DNA of 64,000 bases, taken from Ahaetulla prasina. Taxonomy: Eukaryota; Chordata; Lepidosauria; Squamata; Colubridae. The notes under the pieces are model-generated. The model did no database searches, was not told where the DNA came from, and was given only the letters and a program-made list of their open reading frames with translations. The translations under genes and the position numbers were made by a program. Positions 44,014 to 55,757 of this stretch are shown here, in pieces. The stretch spans positions 226,656,794 to 226,720,793 of the forward strand of contig NC_080540.1 in assembly GCF_028640845.1 (NCBI RefSeq), in the 5' to 3' direction. How positions within the stretch are numbered: the first letter of the stretch is position 1; each line of letters opens with the position of its first letter.

Positions 44014-45821
44014 GTATCCGGCGGCAACGGACATCTGGAGGTGCCTCTCCTGCCTCCAGTGTCCGAATCCGGCCGCCTCCGAGGCCCTTAGGGGCCAGGT
44101 GTTCCGAAAAGGACACCTGCCGCACGGACGGCTCGCCAGGGGTCTCCCAGCCGACATACAGGACTGGGGGGACCGATGCTGGCGCGTCCTAGGCTCGGAG
44201 GGGTTCGGAGGCCTCAGGCCGCGGCCATTACTTTGGTCGTCGCCTGGGCCGCTGTGCCCGGTGACACCGGGGCTTTGGATTTATAATTGCAGCAGCCTGG
44301 TGGCGAACAGGGAACGGAGAAGAATTGAGGAAGGGAGAAGGGAAGGAGATATCGGCAAATGTGAGTGGAGTGCTCCGGAGTGCGGGGGGGTTTCTCTCCC
44401 CTGCGACTGGAAGGAGCACGAATCACTTTGGAGAGAGGAGAACTTAAAATAACAAGATTACCGGTTTTGTGGAGCTCTGGAGAGAAGAGGTGATGGAGAA
44501 ATTTAGGAGGGAGGGTTTGAGGCCCCCCCTCCCTCTGGGGAACAATGGTGGCGTCCAGCTTCCGCCTTCACTATGAGAATCTTGATGACATCACTTCCCT
44601 TCGGCTTCCTGGTTGACTAACTGTACTCTGGACTCGTTGTTCCTGTGAGTGCCCCTGGTGGATCCGGAGGAAATTACAAGGATACTGTGCTTGCCTGAGG
44701 ATTTTAAAAAATTTTTTTAAATGGCAAAGGTCAGAGACCAACTGCTGGAGAAATGGAGAGAATTTTGGAAAAGTTATCTAATATGGACAAGAAACTGGAT
44801 GAAATAAGAGCAGAAATTGTGACTATCCAAAAGGATTTAAAGGACACTCAACAAGTCTCAGCAGAAAACAAGCAGAAAGTGGAAGGTCTGGAGGGAGAGA
44901 TGCGGGCAGTGCAGAAAAGAGAGGAGACGACAGGCAATGCTGTGCTTGGACTACAGATGGATAAAATGTCTTATTTCCTTAGGTTTCAAAATCTGGAAGA
45001 AGTGGACCAAGAAGACTTGAGAGATGTTGTGACTAAACTGTTGGGAGAATTTCTTGGGAGAGGTGTTGACTTTATGAATTGGGATGTGGATCGAGTTTAT
45101 AGAGTTAATTCAAAATATGCACGCACGCATGCAGTTCCTAGAGAGGTTCATGTCAAATTTGTGAGAAGAGAGACGAGAGATGAAATTCTTAGAAAACATA
45201 GGAGTGGGGCACTGACTTATAGGGGCAGGGAGATAGCCATTCTGAGGCAGATTCCCAGACAGGTACGTGAAATGAGAAAGAAATATTACTTTTTGTCAAG
45301 CAAATTGTACCAGAAGGGAGTAGGCTTCAGATGGCTGATGCCAGAGGGATTGATGATTTTCCGGGAGGGCATTACGGAAAAATTAGTACAATTATGGAGG
45401 CTGCGGCCTACGTGGAGGAACACAAAGCCCTCCTGGAATTAGATGACCCAGGAGTTGAAGAAGGGGAGGTTATAGACCATGGGGAGGAGGCGGCTGCCGC
45501 TGTTGCGGCCCTGGAGTTGGGTCAGGCTGAACCCAGAGTTCTGAGATCCAAAACTAGGAAGTGACAATGATATTTGGTATTGTGTTGGTTTTCCTTATTC
45601 TCCTTTGTATGATATTCTGATTATTCTTGACCCTTCTTTATTGCGTATGTAAGATTGATAAACTTAGCTACTTCGTATCACCTGCTTGCCATATGGCTGT
45701 TGTATGTGTTTAAAATTTTGAGTAAAATTCTTATCTTGTATAAGAAAAATGAAAATTTACCATACCTGATATGTATTTGTATAAACCTTTTTTGACCAAT
45801 AAAAACTTTTTGGAATAAAAA
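44014..45821 (+). mobile_element. complete L1 ORF1-only element (HAL1-like), 1.8 kb
   Basis: The 14-bp target duplication aaaaacacctttcg lies at 44000-44013 and 45822-45835. Between them are a GC-rich 5' UTR (44014 to about 44640), ORF1 (to 45562), a 260-bp 3' UTR with AATAAA-type signals (45799-45803 region) and an oligo(A) end. No ORF2 is present although both ends are intact, so this is a half-L1 mobilised by an L1 ORF2 protein in trans. The shape parallels mammalian HAL1 elements. Same family as 11834-13430. Confidence 0.9.
44753..45562 (+). pseudogene. L1 ORF1 protein, one frameshift from intact
   Basis: An N-terminal coiled coil ('MERILEKLSNMDKKLDEI', 'KQKVEGLEGEMRAVQKREE'), an RRM-like domain ('MSYFLRFQNLEEVDQEDL', 'RDVVTKLLGEFLGRGVDFM', 'RVYRVNSKYARTHAVPREV', 'HVKFVRRETRDEILRK') and the C-terminal domain ('YRGREIAILRQIPRQVREM', 'RKKYYFLSSKLYQKGVGFRW') follow the Transposase_22/L1 ORF1 order. 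A 1-nt loss in the A run near 45380 moves the frame; the tail continues 'ISTIMEAAAYVEEHKALLE' and an acidic/Ala stretch to the stop 'LRSKTRK'. The start is uncertain: an in-frame Met upstream, present in the other copy, is disrupted here. Confidence 0.9.
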
Positions 45822-45835
45822 AAAAACACCTTTCG

Positions 45836-47715
45836 CCAACCAAATTTCTTGATAGTAAAAAAGTAAGGAAATTAAAATTTCTCTGATCTGTGATTTAGAA
45901 CTTTTTGTTTCCAACATGTCCGAAAATAGCAAAAAGAAAAATATATGTTATATTAAAACTTACATTGAAAAATTCTTCAGCAGCATATAGGATTCAATAT
46001 TATTTTCTTTCTATCTTCTTTTCATGAAAGAAGACTACAAATTGAAATAGTATCTTGAAATCCTATATTCTGATGTAGCTTGGATTTCAAGACACTATTT
46101 CAACTTTACTTATCGAGGTGCCCTTGCTTAATTTTTGTTATCTTCATGAATTTCAACCAATAGTAACTGTTCAATAGTCTTCTTCAGAAATATCTTCATT
46201 TAAAGCTGTCCAATCAATTTTCAATCAGAGTTTTTCCATTATACAGTTTACATGACTACAGTCAATTTTTTTCTCAGATACTTTTAGTGCCAACCTGGTT
46301 ATGTATGGAATTGCTATGTATGGAGGGGATTGGGGGGGAAGACGCTAGATTTTTTTTTCTCCTACTAGTAATTCTATTACTAGCAACCTAAAATACATTC
46401 CACAGCACTACATTTTATCAATGGAATGGCAGGAATGAGAATCCATTTTATTCATTTCTCACTGCTTCTTTTTCTCATCAATACCTATTCTACTGCTGCT
46501 TGTTAACTGGCGTGGCAGGAAGAGAGTCAGTCCCCTTCACATAACTATTAATCTGTTCTTTCAACCTTCTGTATTTTTCATTAAACAAAATACAATTTTA
46601 TAGTATATACTTTAATTTTCTTTTAATTGGTATACATTCTTCCATAGCCATCATATGGACAAGCTACATACACATAAATACATACATACATACATTTCAA
46701 AATCACAATTTTTACAAGAGATGTTAATTGAGAATAAAAAAGATGTATAAAAATACACAGTATAAGCAAATGAATCAATGGAAGTCAATTTTCAACGATG
46801 CAGTCAGTATGCCACAAAAATGATTTTAAAATCATCTTGACTTCTATCATCAAACACTACTAGCCCAGAGGAATTCACAGCAGCACTTTAACAGATGATC
46901 CTGCAGATGAATCTCTAATTCATATAAGAACTTGATAAAAAATTATTTTTCAAATAAATAAGTAGCAATAATGTTTTTTATTTATAGCACAATCATTTAA
47001 GCTAATCACTGTGACTTACTGAACTTAATATACTTCTCCCACAGAAAATAACTTCATAAAGTTTCACTGTTCTATTAAGTGGTAGTAATAATGTTCACCT
47101 GAATCTTCATTTCATTGCCATCAGGCTTATATGTGATACTATCTGCTTATTTTATGCAATATCCTTATGTTTTAATACTGTGTCCAATAATAAACAAGTT
47201 GAATATCTACAAATACATGAGGTTACACTGCCCTCTGCTGATGAATAAGCAGAAGCTAATAGTTTGTTTCAAATACCTCTCTTTAAATATTTCATTTCAT
47301 TCAAAAAATTCAGATATATATTGCTCTAATGTAACTTCACAGACAGCAAGCATCAGTTCAAGTTTGACAAGAAATTATGACAAATGCAAAATTTGAAAAA
47401 AAAAATCAATTTTGGACTTCCATATTTGTTAAAAATATACAAATAAAACTTAATTCTAAACGAAGTTATGTCTCTGCAGAAACCACTTTCAAACAGCAAA
47501 ACAGAGTTCTGTTATATAGCATGAATCTTTCTCCACAGATACTGAAACTAACAGAAGATCGTGTGAAAATATATTTCTTCAAAGGTAAGCTTGATACTAG
47601 AAAATACTAGGAAATTAAGACAAAAGACTTGGTTACTATATATTTGTTTAATTTCCACAGCTAAGTCATTTTTAAGAATTTTCAGCCTCTCTTCATTTGC
47701 ACAACAGAATTGCAC
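45836..47715. other. 1.9 kb AT-rich sequence, nothing recognised
   Basis: Contains a short (ATAC)n run near 46675-46695. Around 46050-46100 two segments ('gtatcttgaaatcc', 'ggatttcaagacac') are inverted to each other. No gene was supported. Confidence 0.55.
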
Positions 47716-48450
47716 CACTGCAGGGATTCAGCTGGGAGAACCAGTTGTTAAATTTCTGCCTGGCCCCACCCAGCCCAGCCTTGCCACTGTTTCTTGGCCT
47801 CACGCCCTTGTTGCAGGCTGGATGCGGGACCTGAGGCAGAGCAGAGGTCAAGCAGATGGCAGCCCAGAGCACAGGCCAAAAGGGGGCCGAGCCTCGCCAT
47901 GTCCCCCCCACACACACTGAGGCATCCCTTCAACTGAGCACAGCAAGCCCGGAGCATATCTTCCTTCCCCGTCAGCCTTACCTTCCAGCCTATAGGGCTC
48001 GCACGGTTTTCACAGCGGAGGCCCATTCTCGGCTGAAGCACTCTGGCAGGCAGGCGGCTGGCAGAGGGGCAATGCGGGTCGCATAGCCTCATGCTCCCTG
48101 GTCACCCCCGCTCCACACCCACTGGCAGGCGAGGCCCAGCCTTTGGGAAGAATCTGGGCAGGGGCGAGATGCACACTGGCTCTCTTTCCCCTCTGCCACC
48201 AGCCGCGGGAGGAAGATAAGGCTGTAGTTGCAGTTAGCCAGGAAAGCCAAACCACTGCCCAGCCCAGAGCTGCTTGTGGAGGTGGGAGAGGCTGCAGCGC
48301 ACGCCTCTCTTGACGTTCCCAGCCCTTTATTGAAAATCTCCTGAAAAGAGAGAGGGGAGTGCCCCTGGCCCCTTTATTGAACCCAGAAGCCTTGCCTTCT
48401 GGCCTTTCTAGGCAACGTGGGGCCGGACACAATCGTCCCTTCATTACTGT
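47716..48450. mobile_element. GC-rich segment, probably hAT-like non-autonomous DNA
   Basis: Enters with 'cactgcagggattcagctgg' and 'gagaaccagttgttaaattt', a phrase close to squamate hAT elements such as 56554-56771. It then becomes about 60% GC by eye and yields overlapping frames on both strands typical of non-coding GC-rich DNA. A right terminus was not found. Confidence 0.4.
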
Positions 48451-48623
48451 TGTTCAAAGAAGCTTTGGTTGTTTTAAAAAAAGCTTGATTATGTATGAAA
48501 TATATTTTACAAGAATAAAGAACAAACAAAATCAGGTAAGATTGTGTATATTCTTATTCTAGAATTCACGTTCTATATGTGGCTATCCTTTCATAATTAT
48601 GCAGAAGCATGATGAATGTTGTG

Positions 48624-48627
<4 letters not shown>

Positions 48628-48671
<44 letters not shown>

Positions 48672-48711
48672 CCTCCCTCCCTCCCTCCCTCTCCCTCCCT
48701 CTCTATGTGTA
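48628..48711. repeat. (CT)n-(CCCT)n microsatellite
   Basis: About 19 CT units followed by CCCT units; polypyrimidine on the plus strand. Confidence 0.95.
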
Positions 48712-48836
48712 TCTATTAAGCATCTATCTTTGGGCCAGGATAGTTCAAGTCCCTTATTGTGTACATAAAGTTTGTTGTTGACTAGATTTACTACATTATT
48801 GTCATATGTTTTAGAAGTATCTATGTCTGCTAAATA

Positions 48837-49222
48837 CAGGTAGTCCACAACTTACAACAGTTCATTTAATGACTGTTCAAAGTTACAACAGCACTTAAAA
48901 AATGGCTTATGACCATTTTTTTCACCTACGATTGTAGTATCTCCATGGTCATGTGATAAAAATTTGGATGTTTGACAACTGACTCACATTCGTGATGTTG
49001 CAGTGTCCTGGAGTCATGTGATCCCCTTTTTTGACCTTCTGATAAGCAAAGTCAATGGGGAAACCAGATTAACAGCCTTATAACCAATTTAACAACTGCA
49101 GTGATTCACTTAATAAATGTGCAAAGAAAAGTCATAAAATGGGGCAAAACTCACTTAACAAATTTATCACTTAACAACATAAATTTGGGGCTCAATTGTG
49201 CTCATAAATTGAGGATTACCTA
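48837..49222. mobile_element. TA-type MITE, complete
   Basis: Inverted ends caggtagtccacaactta and (right) aattgaggattaccta, with TA at both outer edges (48835-48836 and 49223-49224). The interior is collinear with 33361-33754 and 14699-15062. Confidence 0.88.
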
Positions 49223-49707
49223 TAAATAAATTATAGGTAATAATTTAAATTTAAATAGAAGCAAAAACAAATTTTGGGGAAAAAATATTATAATAAATTC
49301 ATTTTCAAAGGAAAGTCTCATTAAAACTTAGTTTTATATGTATATTAGGAGTATAGATCAATTTTCAATCCCAAAACATTTTAAATTTCTTGGAAATTGA
49401 ATGAAATAGCAAACTTTAGTAAACTGCAGCCCTCCTTTGCAGCTTCAATTACTGAATTAAACTAAAAGGTTAAATTTATAGTATTATTTTACTATAAATT
49501 TTAAAAAAATTAAATGCACTAATTATATATTTCTCGCAACATTTCTACATTTTTACATCATCATCATCAAACTACTGAACTACATTTTGGAAATTCTAGT
49601 AACCTAACAATTCATCTGATAGATAATTAGCAGCAGCTCTTGAATTGGTCAAAAATGCAAGAGATACTAAAATGTTTCAACATACTTAAGTATCAGTACA
49701 AAAGAAT

Positions 49708-49890
49708 AGTTACAAAGTTAGGTGACTTTATACATTTAATAAAATATAAACAAATTTATATATAGAATTTCCAAATTTATAACACCAGTAGTAACATAAA
49801 ATGGTTATAGTTCTAAAATATTTAAAGAAAAATAAAATTCTTGTTTTATTAAAATATCAGTTATATAAATCTACCTATTAAAAGCGTCCA
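49708..49890. repeat. dispersed repeat, copy 1 of 2
   Basis: About 175 bp ('aaagttaggtgactttatac', 'aatttataacaccagtag', 'aaaatggttatagttct') that recurs with differences at 57760-57935. Family unknown. Confidence 0.75.
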
Positions 49891-50057
49891 GTTAAAAATT
49901 GTGCACATCTAGTTATTTACTACAACCCATGGTGTAGTGTATTATAATGGTACCTTTCTTTACTGCAATGCAATGATTATAGGATATATTAATAGAAATA
50001 AGATGAAAATACTTAGATTTCTTCCTTTCAACAATCTGGCCAGGAGGAAAGAAATAG

Positions 50058-50221
50058 AACAGGACAGGACAGGAATAGGAATAGGAATAGGAATAGGAAT
50101 AGGAATAGGAATAGGAATAGGAATAGGAATAGGAATAGGAATAGGAATAGGAATAGGAATAGGAATAGGAATAGAATAGAATAGAATAGAATAGAATAGA
50201 ATAGAATAGAATAGAATAGAA
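50058..50221. repeat. compound array (GGACA)n-(GGAATA)n-(GAATA)n
   Basis: Hexamer GGAATA units (about 50071-50175) continue into GAATA pentamers (about 50171-50221), with a few GGACA units at the left. The pentamer is the reverse strand of the ATTCT repeat that ends CR1/Rex LINEs here, so the array grew from a LINE tail. Long frames reading 'GIGIGI' or 'SYSYSY' are artefacts. Confidence 0.95.
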
Positions 50222-50480
50222 TTTTTTATTGGCCAAGTGTGATTGGACACACAAGGAATTTGTCTTGGTGCATATGGTCTCATTGTACATAAAATATACC
50301 TTCATCAAGGTGCAACACTTACAACACTTAATGATAGTCATAGGGTACAAATTTAAAACTTAATGATACAACACTTAATGATAATCATAGGCTACAATTA
50401 AGCAATCAGGAAACAATCAATTACAGTATAAATCGTAAGGATACAAGCAACAAAGTTACAGTCATAAGTGGAAGGAGGAA
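50222..50480 (-). mobile_element. CR1/Rex LINE 3' UTR, 5'-truncated
   Basis: The minus strand gives the same 3' end as the LINEs at 54376 and 56065: 'cttggtgcaccttgatg'-type wording, 'caagacaaattccttgtgtg', 'tccaatcacacttggccaat', 'aaaaaattctatt', then the ATTCT array. No RT is left. Confidence 0.85.
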
Positions 50481-51066
50481 TGTCTGAATATAGTGACCCA
50501 GTTTTGTTCATTTTTTATTCTTATTACCTTTCTTTCTGGTAGCATTAAAAATGAATGAATCTGAAGGACAGAGGGAAATATGGAAAGAAATCCATCTGCC
50601 TTTTGGATTACAAACCACACAAAAATATTTATTTCATATTTTATTAGTGTCATATTCTGCCCACTTTGCACATCAAACAATTAAAAGTACAGAGACAAAC
50701 ATTAAGGAATTTGACATGCTTTGCAAATTATTCTTATCAACAGGAATACATGTATGCAGTTACTGCCAATGAAATACCCCATGCCTAAATTCATCAATGT
50801 TCTGACCTGAACAATCCTACTCCTAATGATTATTACAATCATGCAACATATTTAATTTTTATTAAACAGATGAGTGAAGTCTGTGGTGATAAATGATTAA
50901 GCGCTGTTCTGTAAGATTGTCACTATGAAAATTTCCAAAGGAATAAATGAGAATAAGTTTTGGTATTTTTAAGGAGCTAGAGTTCAAACTTATATCAGTA
51001 AAAAAAAAAGCCTGAATGGAAAGAAATTAAATTATACTAACCAAAATTTGTTTGTAGACACTACAT
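50481..51066. other. no recognised feature
   Basis: AT-rich; a frame at 50551-50772 has no recognisable domain. Confidence 0.5.
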
Positions 51067-51080
51067 ATTCATATTTATGA

Positions 51081-51327
51081 GGGCTGCAGTGGCTCACGTG
51101 GTAAGATGCTGGGTCTGCGTGCCACTGAGGTTGACAGCTCAGCGGCTCGATTCCCATGAGCGAATAAACCACGAGGGACAAGAAAGGAGCCTCCCCCGAT
51201 TGCCTACCAGCATTCAGGTGTCCCACGGGTAAAGATAACACTGCCTGAAAAAATTCCTTTCACAGAGGCAGCCAGCCACCTCAGTGATCCCTGACTAACA
51301 CGTGCCATGCACTAAATAAATAAATAA
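51081..51327 (+). mobile_element. tRNA-derived SINE with 14-bp TSD
   Basis: Head 'gcagtggctcacgtggtaag' (box A) and 'ggctcgattccc' (box B); body 'accacgagggacaagaaagg'; tail (TAAA)n. A perfect 14-bp target repeat attcatatttatga flanks it (51067-51080 and 51328-51341). Distinct family from the Sauria SINE and from those at 3454 and 10986. The perfect TSD indicates a relatively recent insertion. Confidence 0.9.
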
Positions 51328-51341
51328 ATTCATATTTATGA

Positions 51342-52035
51342 TTAGAATGTGTTAAGGACTGTAGTCATCTGGCAAGTTGCTGATAAAATTGAATGCTGCT
51401 ATCTGGACTGTGTATCAGCTAATAAACTACTTTCTTGGAAACAGCAAGCAATTCCAGCAGACTTAAAATGTTTATTTAGGGAAGAAAATATCGTCAATAA
51501 AAAATATAGTAAAACATTCTTAGAATCACACATTACTGACAAAGGTATGATTTCGTTCCGATTCTCATGAGAACTCAAGAAACATTCACCTTCTTTAAAT
51601 TATATATCCAGCACTTCCTCAGAAAATGGTAGCAGAATAGTCTATTCATCAGACAAAGTTAAATGAAGACTAAACAACATGTTTTACAGGGGTACAAAAA
51701 TAACGAAGAAACAGACGGCTCAGTCCAACTTCCAGAATAACAATATATTGAAACATTCAATAAACATACAAAATTCTTTATTTCTATTTGCTGTAAATAA
51801 AAGTAGCTTTCAATGTGGGCTGATAATCACATTTCTTAAGAGAATTTAAAAATATTGCTTGAGCTGTTTTTCCATGATTTAAAATAAAAGTGATAAACAA
51901 AACAACTTCAAAGCCTAACCTTGAAGAAGTACTAAATGATTATCAGGCATTTAATTTATTTGTAATGTATATTACATTATATATTACAGGTTGTAGGTTT
52001 TATTTTGGTCACCAAAATTCATTTTAATACATAGC
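51342..52035. other. no recognised feature
   Basis: AT-rich, nothing supported. Confidence 0.5.
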
Positions 52036-52039
52036 CACT

Positions 52040-52227
52040 TCCAAACTACTAAGGGAAGAGCGAGCCTGAAAGAAGCAGCAAGCTGCCAAGCAGGCAAGTG
52101 GGGCCTGGGCGATTGGGTGGGCATGGGTGGGGAGGCCAGGGATTTTTGGTACCGGTTCTCCGAAGCACCCGTCACCATCACTACCGGATCAGTCAATCTG
52201 GTCCGAACCGGGAGCATTTCACCCCTG
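52040..52227. mobile_element. hAT-type element, right part only
   Basis: Ends 'accgggagcatttcacccctg' minus its first base, the same terminus as the elements at 4394 and 43537, preceded by 'ggtaccggttctccgaa'. The expected left end and left copy of a target repeat (right neighbour atctagat) were not found. Confidence 0.65.
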
Positions 52228-52335
52228 ATCTAGATAGATTTATTTGTAGGGGAGTTTTCCACTCTGTTTCAACTTAAAAAAGAATTTAAAACTGTATTAA
52301 TATAGTCACATTACCATATCCTCACATGTTGATTA

Positions 52336-54376
52336 TTGAAGTTACAATTCACAGCTAAACTTAAGCAGCAACATCATTCCAAAGAGGAAATCTACAGAAA
52401 AGGTGATAAAACGCTGTACAATCAGGCCAGAAATGTATTAACAAGGGAGATCAGAGCAGCAAAAAGAAGCTACTCTGAAAAGCTAAAGAATCAGTGCTCA
52501 ACAAATGGGCCAGCAAACATGTGGAAAGCACTTACAAGTATCACCAGTTATGGAAAACCTCCTTTTCAGGCTGAAAGGAAACCTCCTTTCCAGGCTGAAA
52601 GGAAATTACAGCCACCTATCTCCACAACCCCCATCTCAGACACACCAACAACAGCCAAACCTCCTAAAACTGAGCCCATCCCATTAGGTTCCCAACCCCT
52701 AGTGGTCACAGAAAAGGAAGTGCAAGACCTATTTCACAGACAAAAGCTAGGAAAAGCTCCAGGCCCAGACAGGATAACTCCTTCTTTCTTAAAAGTCTGT
52801 GCTGACCAATTGGCCCCCATCTTCACCCGTATCTTCAATAAATCGCTAGAGATGTGCTATGTTCCTTCTTGCTTCAAATGCTCTACTATCATCCCAGTGT
52901 CAAAGAAGCCCACCATCAAGGAACTAAACGACTACAGACCAGTTGCCTTAAAATCTGTAGTTATGAAAGCCTTTGAAAGGCTGGTGCTGTCTCATTTGAA
53001 AACCATCACGGATCCACTGTTAGACCCCTTGCAATTTGCATACTGAGCAAATAGATCAACAGATGATGCTATTACTATGGCTCTGCACTACATCCTACAA
53101 CATCTTGAATCTCCAAAGACCTATGCAAGGGTCCTTTTTGTAGACTTTAGTTCAGCATTCAATACCATCATTCCAGACATTCTTCTAACTAAGCTAAACC
53201 AGCTACAGGTACCGGAACAGACTTGTAAGTGGATCACAAGCTTCCTAACAAACAGGAAGCAGCAGGTGAAGCTAAGCAAGATCACATCAAATACCTGTAC
53301 AATTAGCACAGGGGCCCCCCAAGGCTGTGTGCTCTCCCCACTTCTCTTCTCTCTGTATACCAATGACTGCATCTCCAATGATCCATCTGTTAAGCTACTG
53401 AAGTTCGCAGATGACACAACAGTGATTGGTCTCATTCGAGACAATGACGAATCCGCATATAGACGAGAGGTCGAACGACTAGCCTTGTGGTGCAACCAAA
53501 ACAATCTGGAACTGAACACACTCAAAACCGTAGAAATGGTGGTAGACTTTAGGAAAAACCCTTCCATACTTCCACCTCTCACAATACTTGACAACACAGT
53601 ATCAACAGTAGAAACCTTCAAATTTCTGGGTTCTATCATATCGCAAGATCTCAAATGGACAGCTAACATCAAAAACATCATTAAAAAAGGACAACAAAGA
53701 ATGTTCTTTCTGCGCCAACTCAGTAAGCTCAAACTGCCCAAAGAGCTGCTGATCCAATTCTACAGAGGAATTATTGAGTCTGTCATTTGCACCTCTATAA
53801 CTGTCTGGTTCGGTTCTGCAACCCAACAAGAAAAACACAGACTTCAGAGGATAATTAGAACTGCAGAAAAAATAATTGCTACCAACTTGCCTTCCATTGA
53901 GGACCTGTATACTGCACGAATCAAGAAGAGGGCCGTGAAAATATTTGCAGATCCCTCGCATCCTGGACATAAACTGTTTCAACTCCTACCCTCAAAACGA
54001 CGCTATAGAGCACTGCACACCAGAACAACTAGACACAAGAACAGTTTTTTCCCGAAGGCCATCACTCTGCTAAACAAATAATTCCCTCAACACTGTCAGA
54101 CTATTTACTGAATCTGCACTACTATTAATCGTTTCATAGTTCCCATCACCAATCTCCTTCCACTTATGACTGTATGACTATAACTTGTTGCTGGCAATCC
54201 TTATGATTTATATTGATATATTGATCATCAATTGTGTTGTAAATGTTGTACCTTGATGAACGTATCCTTTCTTTTATGTACACTGAGAGCATATGCACCA
54301 AGACAAATTCCTTGTGTGTCCAATCACACTTGGCCAATAAAATTCTATTCTATTCTATTCTATTCTATTCTATTCT
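52336..54376 (+). mobile_element. CR1/Rex-type LINE, 5'-truncated, young
   Basis: RT region to natural stop (54078), a 3' UTR with 'caagacaaattccttgtgtg', 'tccaatcacacttggccaat', AATAAAATTCT and an (ATTCT)n tail (54340-54376). ATTCT/AATAG arrays at the ends of CR1 LINEs are a feature reported for advanced snakes. The coding part has a single stop, marking a recent copy. Confidence 0.9.
52357..54078 (+). pseudogene. CR1/Rex reverse transcriptase with a single premature stop
   Basis: The first frame (to 53043) gives the linker 'NVLTREIRAAKRSYSEKLK', 'GKAPGPDRITPSFLKVCAD' and 'IPVSKKPTIKELNDYRPVA', ending 'LDPLQFAY' at a TGA, where 'ANRSTDDA' follows in frame. The original codon was probably CGA (Arg), a CpG transition. 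The second part gives 'RVLFVDFSSAFNTIIPDIL' (motif A), 'STGAPQGCVLSPLLFSLYT' (motif B), 'LLKFADDTTVIGLI' (catalytic FADD), 'MVVDFRKNPSILPPLTI', 'FKFLGSIISQDLKW' and 'FFPKAITLLNK' at the stop. These blocks are typical of Rex1/Babar and related CR1-group LINEs. A 24-bp tandem duplication (about 52556-52603) repeats 'KPPFQAER'. No endonuclease remains. Confidence 0.92.
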
Positions 54377-54379
54377 ATA

Positions 54380-55757
54380 TACCAATGACTGCATCTCAAA
54401 TGATCCATCTGTTAAACTACTGAAGTTCACAGATGACACAACAGTGATCAGTCTCATTCAAGACAATGATGAATCCACATACAGACGGGAGGTTGAACAA
54501 CTAGCCTAGTGGTCCAACCGGAACAATCTGGAACTGAACACACTCAAAACTGTAGAAATGGTAGTGGACTTTAGGAGAGACCTTCCCATACTACCACCTC
54601 TTACAATATTAGACAACATAGTATCAACAGAAGAGACCTTCAGATTTCTAGGTTCTACCATATATCAAGACCTAAAATGGACACCTAACATCAAAAACAT
54701 CATCAAAAAAGCAAAACAAAGAATGTTCTTTCTGCGCCAACTCAGAAAGCTCAAACTGCCCAAAGAGCTGCTGATACAGTTCTACAGTTCTACAGAGGAA
54801 TTACTGAGTCTGTCATCTGCACCTCTATAACTGTCTGATTTGGTTCTGCAACCCAACAAAACAGACACAGACTTCAGAGGATAATTAGAACTGCAGAAAA
54901 AATAATTACTACCAACTTGCCTTCCATTGAGGACTTGCATACTACACGAGTCAAAAAGAGGGCTGTGAAAAATATTTGCAGACTCCTCACATCCCGGACA
55001 TAAACTCCTACCCTCAAAACAACACTATAGAGCCATGATGGAGTACCTGTGGCACTCGTAGCCATATCAGTGGGCACGCCAGCTCAGTTCCAGCATGCAT
55101 GCGCGCACCAGCCAGCTGATTTTCAGGCCTTCTGGGCCCACCAGAAATAGGAAACAGGCTGTTTCCTGCCTCCAGAGGGCCTGTGGTGGGTGGGGAAGAC
55201 CCATTTTTCTTTCTCACCTGACTCCAGATCTTCTCTATGCATCTAGAGAGGGCGAAAACAGCCTTCCCCAGACCCTCTGGAGGCCCAAAATGGACCATTT
55301 CCCAACTTCCGGTTGGACAGGAAGTGACAATTTTTGCTGTCCCCAGCCTCCAGACACTCCTAGAAAGGCTCTGGAGGCTGGGGACAACTAAAAATATCAC
55401 TTCCTGTCCAACCGGAAGTTGGAAAATAGGCCGTTTTGGGCCTCTGGAGGGCCTCCGAGGGGTTGGGTAAGGCTGTTTTCGCTCTCCCCAAATGCTTAGA
55501 GAGGATCTGGAGCCAGGTGAGAAAGAAAAACGGGCCTACCAGGCCATGTGGCAGGAGAGGGGGGAGGGCAGTTGCGCGTGCATGTGCAGGGCAGGGCACA
55601 TAGAATTATGGGTGTGGGCACACGCGCAAACTTTCCCCCCCATCCTGCCACGCAATGGCAAAAAGGTTAGCCATCACTGCTATAGAGCACTGCACACCAG
55701 AACAACTAGAAACAAGAGTAGTTTTTTCCCAAATGCCATTACTCTGCTAAACAAATA
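54380..55757 (+). pseudogene. CR1/Rex RT C-terminal half, interrupted
   Basis: Blocks: 'LLKFTDDTTVISLIQDNDE' (the catalytic FADD is FTDD here, Ala to Thr), 'EMVVDFRRDLPILPPLTIL', 'FRFLGSTIYQDLKWTPNI' and 'QRMFFLRQLRKLKLPKELL'. There is a stop near 54508, a 'TACAGT TC' duplication near 54783-54796 and a 3-nt loss region near 55000. The last 26 residues lie beyond the hAT insertion. Confidence 0.85.
55033..55679. mobile_element. hAT-type non-autonomous transposon, 647 bp
   Basis: Left end CCATGATGGAGTACC, reverse of the right end CAGTGATGGCTAACC, same family as 10407-10934. The perfect 8-bp target repeat ctatagag lies at 55025-55032 and 55680-55687. The insertion splits the CR1/Rex coding phrase that resumes right after the repeat. 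The GC-rich interior contains paired 'cttccggttggac' and 'gtccaaccggaag' arms (about 55307 and 55405). Confidence 0.93.

Noticed and set aside
49913..50350. 145-codon frame with Ser-Tyr and Ile-Pro/Gly-Ile repeats
   Set aside because: Direct translation of the GGAATA/GAATA array.
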